Shown here: one piece after another, positions 7,191 through 12,948 of the stretch
Layout: every line of letters starts with the position of its first letter
How positions within the stretch are numbered: position 1 is the stretch's first letter
Virus record (IMG/VR): IMGVR_UViG_3300035701_001451
Location: 1-20,567 of that record
Source: a virus
Length of the DNA stretch: 20,567 nucleotides
Direction: 5' to 3' (one strand)
Notes under the pieces: generated by a model
The model's database searches: none
Told to the model about the DNA's origin: nothing
The model's input: the letters and a program-made list of their open reading frames with translations, nothing else
Position numbers and translations under genes: made by a program

Positions 7191-7376
7191 TCATTAGAAT
7201 AACTGGAAAAGTATCTTCATTCACTTATCTGGGGCGATAAGAGCTAAACCCACTTTAGCGAGAATGATTAGCCCAGAGAGGCCATAAAGTTATTCTGATG
7301 ATAGGGAGTCCATTCGACTTAGTTCCTTGGATTAAAACCAAGAACCGTATATACAGAATGGACTCCCGCCCTTTTT
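7191..7376 (+). ncRNA. Candidate structured RNA: three-way junction plus long hairpin and U-tract
   Basis: The 204-base gap 7184-7387 has no believable gene but folds strongly. P1 pairs 7191-7204 with 7288-7301 (14 pairs, one G-U). Inside it, P2 pairs TCATTC (7217-7222) with GAATGA (7262-7267). P2 encloses two hairpins separated by one base: P3, CTTATC/GATAAG (7224-7229/7236-7241, loop TGGGGC), and P4, GCTAAA/TTTAGC (7243-7248/7254-7259, loop CCCAC). The loops can kiss through TGGG and CCCA. A second domain follows after two bases: 7304-7315 pairs perfectly with 7356-7367 (12 pairs) and carries an inner 8-pair stem with one bulged C. It ends GCCCTTTTT at 7368-7376. This could be a phage small RNA with its own terminator or a long leader for the gene at 7388. 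It matches no family I know. Confidence 0.7.
7304..7376 (+). terminator. Long hairpin followed by a short T-run, possible intrinsic terminator
   Basis: The perfect 12-pair stem (GGGAGTCCATTC with its complement ending at 7367) is followed after GCCC by five T. The strong stem plus T-run fits an intrinsic terminator or attenuator, but the four-base spacer and the short T-run are imperfect, and the 40-base apical region with its own stem is larger than usual. It sits just before the SD (GGAG, 7377-7380) of the next gene, so it could reduce read-through into the downstream operon. Confidence 0.35.
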
Positions 7377-7387
7377 GGAGAATCATA

Positions 7388-7513
7388 ATGACTGATGAAC
7401 AATTCACTGAATTACTAAAAGTGTTACATTCTATTGATAGTGATTTAATTGTAATGATTGTAATTCTTGCCTGTATAGCAGGAACATTTCTTGTAAAGAA
7501 AATGGGAGATTGA
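7388..7513 (+). CDS. Small one-pass membrane protein, 41 residues
   Basis: The open frame extends upstream to an ATG at 7298, but that stretch lies inside the 12-pair hairpin. GGAG at 7377-7380 is spaced for the ATG at 7388, so the shorter form is chosen. Residues 1-19 are polar and acidic; residues 20-36 (LIVMIVILACIAGTFLV) are one strong transmembrane segment, followed by KKMGD. By the positive-inside rule the C-terminus probably faces the cytoplasm. It could be a holin-like or membrane-targeting protein, but early position and tiny size do not decide this. Confidence 0.65.
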   Translation: MTDEQFTELLKVLHSIDSDLIVMIVILACIAGTFLVKKMGD

Positions 7514-7514
7514 A

Positions 7515-7715
7515 ATGAAACTAAAAGAACTCATTAGGCAGCTACAGGAATACGCGAAAATCTACAATGGTGATATGGAAGTTATTACTCGTTATCAACG
7601 ATTAGACCCTATGAACGAAATTGGTGAAGATTTTAAGATTGATATAGATGGGATAGTGGATGGATTAGATTACATTGGTGATTCACAAATTCTAATCACC
7701 AGTCATGAGGAATAA
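7515..7715 (+). CDS. Hypothetical phage protein, 66 residues
   Basis: GGGAG at 7504-7508 precedes the ATG at 7515, which lies just after the previous stop. The opening MKLKELIRQLQEYAKIYNGDMEV resembles a common small phage protein type in which a short helix (KELIxxLQ) is followed by a strand with GD and a final ILITS strand. That family has no known function. No metal or membrane motif. Its end overlaps the upstream region of the cold-shock gene, whose SD (GAGG) lies in its last codons. Confidence 0.7.
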   Translation: MKLKELIRQLQEYAKIYNGDMEVITRYQRLDPMNEIGEDFKIDIDGIVDGLDYIGDSQILITSHEE

Positions 7716-7716
7716 C

Positions 7717-7977
7717 ATGTCAGATACAATTGAAGAAACTAGAGCACATGGCAAGATTATCAAAGTCTCTGAAAGTGGATGGGGCTTCATATCCTCAAAG
7801 GACATTAAGTTTACTCGTATCTTCTTTCATTGGACTTCTTTGAAACAAGATACACTTAAGTTTCAAGAATTAAAGAATGGAATGAAAGTTGAATTTACTC
7901 CAATTGAAGTTGAGGGTAAAGGGTTTAGGGCTATCAAAATTGAGGTTATTCCGAATGACCTTCAAACAGAAGTATGA
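7717..7977 (+). CDS. Cold-shock-domain-like nucleic-acid-binding protein
   Basis: 86 residues from the ATG at 7717, chosen over the ATG at 7705 because GAGG at 7706-7709 is correctly spaced. Residues 10-77 follow the cold-shock OB-fold pattern: HGKIIKVSESGWGFISS with GWGFIS at 21-26 corresponding to RNP1, RIFFHWTSL around 34-42 corresponding to RNP2, then LKNGMKVEF and a final KGFRAIKIEV strand. Cold-shock domains bind single-stranded RNA or DNA and can melt RNA structure. A phage version could act on mRNA folding or host transcription termination. It lies about 340 bases after the folded RNA, which is suggestive but not evidence of a link. Confidence 0.82.
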   Translation: MSDTIEETRAHGKIIKVSESGWGFISSKDIKFTRIFFHWTSLKQDTLKFQELKNGMKVEFTPIEVEGKGFRAIKIEVIPNDLQTEV

Positions 7978-8197
7978 GGAGTGTAAAGATTGGCGTGGCA
8001 AAGTAACAATAATGGAAATCTATCACTTAGCCATGTATCATAGAGAACCGAATTGGACAGTAACTAAAACAGCTAATGATTTTGGAGTCTCAGTAGGATT
8101 GGTTAGTGAGAATCTTAGACTCGCGAAAGAAATCCACGCGAATGATAAGATTCTAAAATGTGAATCGCGACAGGAAGCACTTAGGAAATTAAAATGA
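7955..8197 (+). CDS. Small helix-turn-helix protein, 80 residues
   Basis: The frame is open further upstream, but the ATG at 7955 with GAGG at 7942-7945 gives a sensible protein and a 23-base overlap with the cold-shock gene. The N-terminus is helical (MTFKQKYEECKDWRGK). Residues 34-58 (WTVTKTANDFGVSVGLVSEN) form a clear helix-turn-helix of the ParB/KorB type: a TA pair, Gly-Val-Ser at the turn and a recognition helix. This pattern is common in unnamed phage proteins of the same length. DNA binding is likely; regulation of phage genes is inference. It overlaps the next gene as ATGA. Confidence 0.72.
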   Translation: MTFKQKYEECKDWRGKVTIMEIYHLAMYHREPNWTVTKTANDFGVSVGLVSENLRLAKEIHANDKILKCESRQEALRKLK

Positions 8198-8409
8198 AAT
8201 ATATACATGGATATAATTTTGTAAGTCAACATAATGGTGTGCTAGATTTCTCATTCTGTCCAGAAGCAGATGCTTACTATATAGGACGAGCATCATCAAT
8301 TCTCGTAGTAGATAGAATTGATTTTGATAGGTTTCTTCTCTGGCTTACACAACAAGCTACAATGACATATCATATAGATACTGTTAATAGATTGACAAAA
8401 CATGAGTGA
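8194..8409 (+). CDS. Hypothetical protein, 71 residues
   Basis: Starts in an ATGA overlap with the helix-turn-helix gene; AGGA at 8183-8186 serves as SD. The product has alternating strands and turns in the first half (YNFVSQHNGVLDFSFCPEADAY is cut here for length at its most polar part) and a helix in the second half (DFDRFLLWLTQQA). One Cys, no membrane segment, no motif recognised. It overlaps the next tiny gene by eight bases. Confidence 0.65.
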   Translation: MKYIHGYNFVSQHNGVLDFSFCPEADAYYIGRASSILVVDRIDFDRFLLWLTQQATMTYHIDTVNRLTKHE

Positions 8410-8503
8410 AACTATTGGTGTTATTGCGTTTATAGTAATGCTTATTGGCGGAGCTATGATTGGTAGTATTGTTTATGATTTAACACATAAGAAAACAAAA
8501 TGA
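8402..8503 (+). CDS. Tiny one-pass membrane protein, 33 residues
   Basis: A short frame from the ATG at 8402 to the TGA at 8501-8503 links the two neighbouring genes with an eight-base overlap on the left and an ATGA overlap on the right. The sequence is dominated by a glycine-rich transmembrane helix at residues 5-24 (IGVIAFIVMLIGGAMIGSIV) followed by a polar, basic tail (THKKTK). No SD is visible, so coupling to the upstream gene is likely. Function unknown. It is accepted because the tight overlaps on both sides match the rest of the operon. Confidence 0.6.
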   Translation: MSETIGVIAFIVMLIGGAMIGSIVYDLTHKKTK

Positions 8504-11034
8504 GTGAACATAAATATGTCCCCGGAATGGGGTCCATAGGTGCGAAACTAATGATACTAGGGGACTGTCCAAGTCCTCAAGATACAGTTGCAGGTAGACC
8601 CTTTACAGGTTCATCTGGTAAGGAATTAGACCATCTTCTAGTAGATGCTGGAGTATCTCGTTCAAACTGTTGGATAACCAATGTATGTAAATATACAGTT
8701 CCACCTAACTTTCCTGGTAAGAAGATACCCTTCGCAATTCGAGCCAGAAATGCTGGAATAGATATGGAGGTTCAACTACATGAATTGCAAGAAGAAATTA
8801 ATAGTATTAAACCTAACTGTATCCTCGCTCTTAGTAGCACTTCTCTTTGGGCTTTATCCGGAAAAACAAAAATTGGAGACTATCGTGGTAGTATTATGCA
8901 CGGTATGGGGATTAAGTTTATACCCACTTATCATCCTGCCCATTTACTACATCAAACGCAAGGAGTAGAATTTAAGGGATATTGGAATCGACAAGTGATG
9001 GCATTCGATTTCAAACGTGCTTATGCTCAATCGAAGTTCTCCGAACTAATACTTCCAAGTAGAACATTAGAGATATGCCGAAATTCGGCCCAACTAGCTG
9101 AGTTTCGCGATAGATACAAGGATAAAATTCGTATGGCTGTAGATATTGAAGCCAACGGAACTTGTATCCCTGTATGTATCGGACTTTCATTAGTTAAACA
9201 TCATGGAATGACAGTTCCACTATGGAATTGTGATGGTATTAGTTCAATACCGGATTCTGATTTAGTTCAATGCTGGATTATTTTAAGTGAGATGCTATAT
9301 GAAAAAGAAATCGTTGGGCAGAATTTCAATTACGATAGAGATAAAATCAAAAGACTCGGATTCATTATCCGATATCTTGCCTCGGATACCATGCTCAAAG
9401 CTCATGCTATTAATCCCGAATTACCCAAAGGACTTGCGTTCAACACCAGTCTATATACCGAGGAACCTTTCTATAAGGATGAGGGCATGTATCATGGAAG
9501 CATTACGGATTTACTTACCGGATGTGCCCGTGATTCCTGCGTTACGCTCGAAGTAGATGAGAATATGGACCAAGACCTAGACGAATTAGGTATGCGTCCA
9601 TTCTATGAAAACTTCTTAATGAAACTACCTGAGGTTTACTGGAGTATTGAGAATCAGGGATTTAAAGTTGATACAAATGAACGTGATAGACTGTTAAGAA
9701 AATACGTTGAATGGGATGAAAGGGTTAGATATGAGTTATTTAAGCTTATTGGGGCAGAAGTTAATGTCAATTCTCCCACGCAAGTTGCTGTCTTACTTTG
9801 GGATAACCTCAAGTTACCTCGTAAGGACACCACTGGAGAAGAAGATATCACAGCCTTACTCAATAGTCCCTCTGCTATTAAAAAACCAGAACACCGGAAA
9901 ATATGTGAGCTTATACTCGAAGGTAGACGGGTTAGAAAGAGTATCTCTACATACCTCATGGCCCTCCCTGACTATGATGGAAGAATGCGAACTACCTACT
10001 TCCCCTGTTTGGATACTGGCAGAACGTCAACGGGACAACAAGACCCTCCAATTAGACCCCAAGTTGAAGTTATTGACGAGAATGGAAAGAAGAAAAATAA
10101 AGTATTAGGAACAGCTTTTCAGACCATGACTAAGCATGGTGATATTGGTCAGGATATTCGAGGAATGTATATCCCAGATAATGAAGATGAGATATTCGTT
10201 CAAGCTGATAGTTCACAAGCAGAAGCTAGAGTAGTAGCATTATTGGCTGATGATGAAGATACATTAAGGATGTATGATGAACACGACATACACGCTCTTA
10301 CTGCTTCTTGGTTTTTCGGTGGGGTTGAATCTGATTATTCTAAAAAGATACTTGGTTACGAGCATCCTATTAGATTCGCTGGCAAGACTCTTAGACATGC
10401 AGGACACCTTGGCGCGGGAAAGCGTAGGGCATCTATTGAACTCAACACTCAAGCACGAAAGTATAAGATACCTCTACAAATTTCGGAAGCGGTTGCAGAA
10501 CAAGCACTAAAGATATTCCACGCGAAATCACCTAAAGTTCAGGGAGTATTTCAAGCTGGAGTAATTGAGGCTCTCAAGAAGAATCGTCAGTTAATAGCAC
10601 CATTACCATATGGTATAGATGCACCTATAGGTGGTAAACGAACCTTCTATGAACGCTTTGGAGAAGAACTGTTTAGACAGGGATTCTCTTATATGCCTCA
10701 GAGGGCTGTATCGGATAACACCAAAGCAGCGGCCATACGAATACGTGCGAAGATACTTAACATTAAGATTGTAATGGAGTCACATGACTGTTTACTATTC
10801 TGTATACCTATTGTGAAGCAAGCTGAGTGGATTCCTATTATTAAGGAGGAAATGGAACGTCCTATCAATTTCTCACAATGCACATTACGCCGACATGAAT
10901 TAATCATTCCATGTGATATAGAAGTAGGAATGAATTACATGAACTTGAAGAAATTCAAATTTGAAGTTCCATTTACACCAAAACCCATCCCATCATTTAA
11001 ATCAATCACCGAACAATTCATGGTGAAAAAATGA
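8500..11034 (+). CDS. Family A DNA polymerase with N-terminal uracil-DNA-glycosylase-like domain
   Basis: 844 residues, three parts. Residues 10-170 resemble family 4 uracil-DNA glycosylases: GDCPSPQDTVAGRPFTGSSG at 21-40, WITNVCKY at 58-65 and YHPAHLL at 144-150. The usual GE at the start of motif 1 is GD here, so glycosylase activity is uncertain. Residues 205-355 are a 3'-5' exonuclease with D215/E217, N277-Y278-D279 and D345, all intact. The rest is the polymerase: TGRTSTG (506-512), motif A DSSQAEAR (570-577, catalytic D570), motif B R625...K629...G638, and motif C SHD (761-763). In the O-helix, the position of T7 Tyr526 (E. coli Phe762) is His633, and the T7 Tyr530 position is Leu637. 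This is the main replicative polymerase. UDG-polymerase fusions occur in some phages such as SPO1 relatives. It starts in an ATGA overlap. Confidence 0.93.
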   Translation: MSEHKYVPGMGSIGAKLMILGDCPSPQDTVAGRPFTGSSGKELDHLLVDAGVSRSNCWITNVCKYTVPPNFPGKKIPFAIRARNAGIDMEVQLHELQEEINSIKPNCILALSSTSLWALSGKTKIGDYRGSIMHGMGIKFIPTYHPAHLLHQTQGVEFKGYWNRQVMAFDFKRAYAQSKFSELILPSRTLEICRNSAQLAEFRDRYKDKIRMAVDIEANGTCIPVCIGLSLVKHHGMTVPLWNCDGISSIPDSDLVQCWIILSEMLYEKEIVGQNFNYDRDKIKRLGFIIRYLASDTMLKAHAINPELPKGLAFNTSLYTEEPFYKDEGMYHGSITDLLTGCARDSCVTLEVDENMDQDLDELGMRPFYENFLMKLPEVYWSIENQGFKVDTNERDRLLRKYVEWDERVRYELFKLIGAEVNVNSPTQVAVLLWDNLKLPRKDTTGEEDITALLNSPSAIKKPEHRKICELILEGRRVRKSISTYLMALPDYDGRMRTTYFPCLDTGRTSTGQQDPPIRPQVEVIDENGKKKNKVLGTAFQTMTKHGDIGQDIRGMYIPDNEDEIFVQADSSQAEARVVALLADDEDTLRMYDEHDIHALTASWFFGGVESDYSKKILGYEHPIRFAGKTLRHAGHLGAGKRRASIELNTQARKYKIPLQISEAVAEQALKIFHAKSPKVQGVFQAGVIEALKKNRQLIAPLPYGIDAPIGGKRTFYERFGEELFRQGFSYMPQRAVSDNTKAAAIRIRAKILNIKIVMESHDCLLFCIPIVKQAEWIPIIKEEMERPINFSQCTLRRHELIIPCDIEVGMNYMNLKKFKFEVPFTPKPIPSFKSITEQFMVKK

Positions 11035-11174
11035 AAATTAACGATTTGTATGAATTACTTGGATTACTCGCATATTATAAGAGAAAAGAAATAGACGAAC
11101 TAGTAACACATGAATTAGATAAAATGATTAAAATCATTAGAGAGTTAATAGATGAAAGGATAAAAAATGACTAA
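11031..11174 (+). CDS. Small helical protein, 47 residues
   Basis: Begins in an ATGA overlap with the polymerase stop and ends eight bases into the next gene. The product (starting MKINDLYELLGLLAYYKRKE) is a charged amphipathic helix pair rich in Leu, Ile and Lys, with no cysteine and no membrane segment. The SD is weak, so coupling is likely. No family recognised. The call rests on packing between polymerase and primase genes. Confidence 0.6.
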   Translation: MKINDLYELLGLLAYYKRKEIDELVTHELDKMIKIIRELIDERIKND

Positions 11175-11340
11175 AATTCTTTTTTATCACCTAACACCAG
11201 AAGAAATCCTCGCGCTGTATAAGTTCTTTAGAAATGAGTATGTGAATCCTAAGAATAGAGGGTTGATAGATGTTATTGACCACATCAGTAAAATCGTAGA
11301 ATCACATGAATTTCCTAACAGAAATAATCAAGCAACATGA
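11167..11340 (+). CDS. Small hypothetical protein, 57 residues
   Basis: AAGGA at 11156-11160 lies six bases before the ATG at 11167, a good SD. The product starts MTKILFYHLTPEEILALYKF and is mainly helical, with a TPEE helix cap. Its 3' end overlaps the next gene by 35 bases in another frame. No motif or family recognised. Like its neighbour it is short but has proper start signals and fits the operon. Confidence 0.62.
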   Translation: MTKILFYHLTPEEILALYKFFRNEYVNPKNRGLIDVIDHISKIVESHEFPNRNNQAT

Positions 11341-12577
11341 GGAATTAGAATCACCAGTCTCATTCTGGTATTGGAGTGCTATAGCTGCTATATCGGCAGT
11401 AGTTAAGGACCAAGTATGGCTTGATAGACAAATCTATAATTTGTATCCTAATATCTATGTCATGCTTCATGCTGATTCAGGATTGAAGAAAGGTCCACCT
11501 ATCAGTATGGCTAGACAATTAGTGAAGCCTGTTAATAATACTCGAATTATTTCAGGTAGGTCGTCAATTCAAGGTATTCTAAAGGATTTAGGAACAGCAT
11601 TTACACAACCGGGAGGAAAGGTAATATCTAAGTCTGTTGCTTTCATATGTTCATCAGAATTATCCTCTAGTATTGTTGACGATAAGGTAGCTACAAAGAT
11701 ACTTACAGACCTATATGACAGACAGTATAATGTGGGAGAGTGGCGAAGTCTACTGAAAATGGAGTCGTTCGAGTTAAAAGACCCAACAATTACCATGCTT
11801 ACTGCCACTAATGAAGCTATGTCTGAGGACTTTTTCACACGTAGCGCAATTCAGGGAGGCTATTTTGCTAGAACATTCATTGTTTATGAAAAAGAGAGTA
11901 AAGTATCAAACAGTCTTATATATCCTTTGTCTCATCCTCCTAACTATGTTGAGTCTGCCAATTATCTCAAACAAATTTCAAAGTTATCTGGACAGTTTCA
12001 TCCAATCGCTCAAATAGAACAAACTGAAGAATATAAGTATAGAAAAAGGAAACATGGTAGGGATGTCTACTTTAATGAAGTAGGAATCATATATGATGAT
12101 TGGTATGAAAACTTCAAGGAGGTTGTTAAAAGTTCAGAGAAGGATGAAACAGGCACACTCAACAGATTCGGAGATAGTGTATTAAAGGTGGCTATGTTAC
12201 TATCCCTCGCGTATCATCCCGAATTAGTTCTAACTCCCGAGGCTATGACTGATGCTATCACTGAATCAGAAAAGTTACTAGGTAATGTCCGAAAGACTAC
12301 TTTAGGAAAGCATGGAATCAGTCAATCTGCCTTACTGAAAACTACAATTATTATGGAACTATTGAATCGTGATAATCATCAAGTCACTAGACTTCTTCTA
12401 ATGAAGAAAATGTGGCAGCATTACGAAAGTTCACAAGAGTTCGATGATATCATGCAATCGTTTGATGCAACTGGAATGATTAAGACTAACTCAATAGGTA
12501 ATCAGATTGTGTATACCATGCCTCCAGACCAAGTTCAAGAATTAAAAGTGTATATGGAAGGGAAGTCAAAAAAATGA
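11306..12577 (+). CDS. DUF3987-like phage primase/helicase ATPase
   Basis: 423 residues. The opening FLTEIIKQHEELESPVSFW, followed by a hydrophobic helix and YNLYPNIYVMLHADSG, resembles the DUF3987/phage helicase-primase family. The P-loop is ADSGLKKGPP at 56-65: the Lys is present but the following Ser or Thr is Gly, so it is degenerate. E118 in FICSSEL may be the Walker B acid. A TMLTATNE segment and GGYFARTFIVYE (sensor and Arg-finger-like) follow. The C-terminal third looks like winged-helix segments. DUF3987 proteins are thought to help replication as helicases or primase partners; with a polymerase next door this role fits. No SD is seen before the ATG at 11306, so coupling is assumed; an internal start cannot be excluded. 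Confidence 0.72.
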   Translation: MNFLTEIIKQHEELESPVSFWYWSAIAAISAVVKDQVWLDRQIYNLYPNIYVMLHADSGLKKGPPISMARQLVKPVNNTRIISGRSSIQGILKDLGTAFTQPGGKVISKSVAFICSSELSSSIVDDKVATKILTDLYDRQYNVGEWRSLLKMESFELKDPTITMLTATNEAMSEDFFTRSAIQGGYFARTFIVYEKESKVSNSLIYPLSHPPNYVESANYLKQISKLSGQFHPIAQIEQTEEYKYRKRKHGRDVYFNEVGIIYDDWYENFKEVVKSSEKDETGTLNRFGDSVLKVAMLLSLAYHPELVLTPEAMTDAITESEKLLGNVRKTTLGKHGISQSALLKTTIIMELLNRDNHQVTRLLLMKKMWQHYESSQEFDDIMQSFDATGMIKTNSIGNQIVYTMPPDQVQELKVYMEGKSKK

Positions 12578-12948
12578 TTGGAAGCACAACGATGTTCAAT
12601 TTACTATTAAGTCAAGCATCCGAGTTACATGCTAAGAAAAGTCATGATTATGCGTCCGAAGGTAACCCTTATGGAAATTACCATTTCGCGGGGCAAATGG
12701 GTCAATTATTCGATGATTGTAGAGATGCAGGATTCGTAGCTAGAATGGGAGAAAAACTCTATCGCCTCGCAAATCTAGAGAATGACGGTAAGGTTCCAAA
12801 GAATGAATCAGTTGAAGATACAGAGATAGACCTCATCGTTATTATGGTCCTCTGGATGAGTGACCGTAGGGAGAGAAGGGAAAGAATAAAATTACTCCCT
12901 TTAAAAAAGGGAATAATAACTAATATCGAAATTCCCGAAGGATATTAA
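12574..12948 (+). CDS. DUF1599 (Nmad1) nucleotide-related protein, 124 residues
   Basis: Starts in an ATGA overlap with GGAAGGGAAG about eight bases upstream. Diagnostic pattern: KKSHDYASEGNPYGNY (21-36), then RMGEKLYRLANL (57-68), then NESVEDTEIDLI (77-88). The first block, the K-x-x-RL block and the E-x-x-ED-T-x-x-D block match DUF1599 (PF07659), which is found in phages and named nucleotide-modification-associated domain 1. It resembles MazG-type all-alpha pyrophosphohydrolases. A role in trimming or modifying nucleotide pools is inferred. It is the last + strand gene and its TAA directly abuts the stop of the - strand gene. Confidence 0.72.
   Translation: MIGSTTMFNLLLSQASELHAKKSHDYASEGNPYGNYHFAGQMGQLFDDCRDAGFVARMGEKLYRLANLENDGKVPKNESVEDTEIDLIVIMVLWMSDRRERRERIKLLPLKKGIITNIEIPEGY

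Noticed and set aside
7027-7224. Open frame on the minus strand encoding a Ser-rich protein
   Set aside because: It is the antisense image of Asp/Glu codons in the acidic gene and of part of the structured RNA, and it has no SD.
7295-7301. CTGATGA, the core motif of hammerhead ribozymes, beside helices
   Set aside because: The bases pair inside the 14-pair P1 helix, and no GAAA and cleavage-site arrangement fits around it, so a hammerhead is not supported.
7304-7367. tRNA-like shape: 7-base loop ATTAAAA on a 5-pair stem under an acceptor-like stem
   Set aside because: There is no D-arm, no T-arm with its usual loop, no CCA end, and the outer stem is 12 pairs long.
7298-7387. Upstream extension of the small membrane protein from ATG 7298
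   Set aside because: The 30 extra codons lie inside the perfect 12-pair hairpin, and the SD sits before ATG 7388.
12896-12912. Hairpin TCCCTTT/AAAGGGA as a bidirectional terminator
   Set aside because: Only 7 mostly A/T pairs with a 3-base loop inside a coding region, and no T-run follows on either strand.
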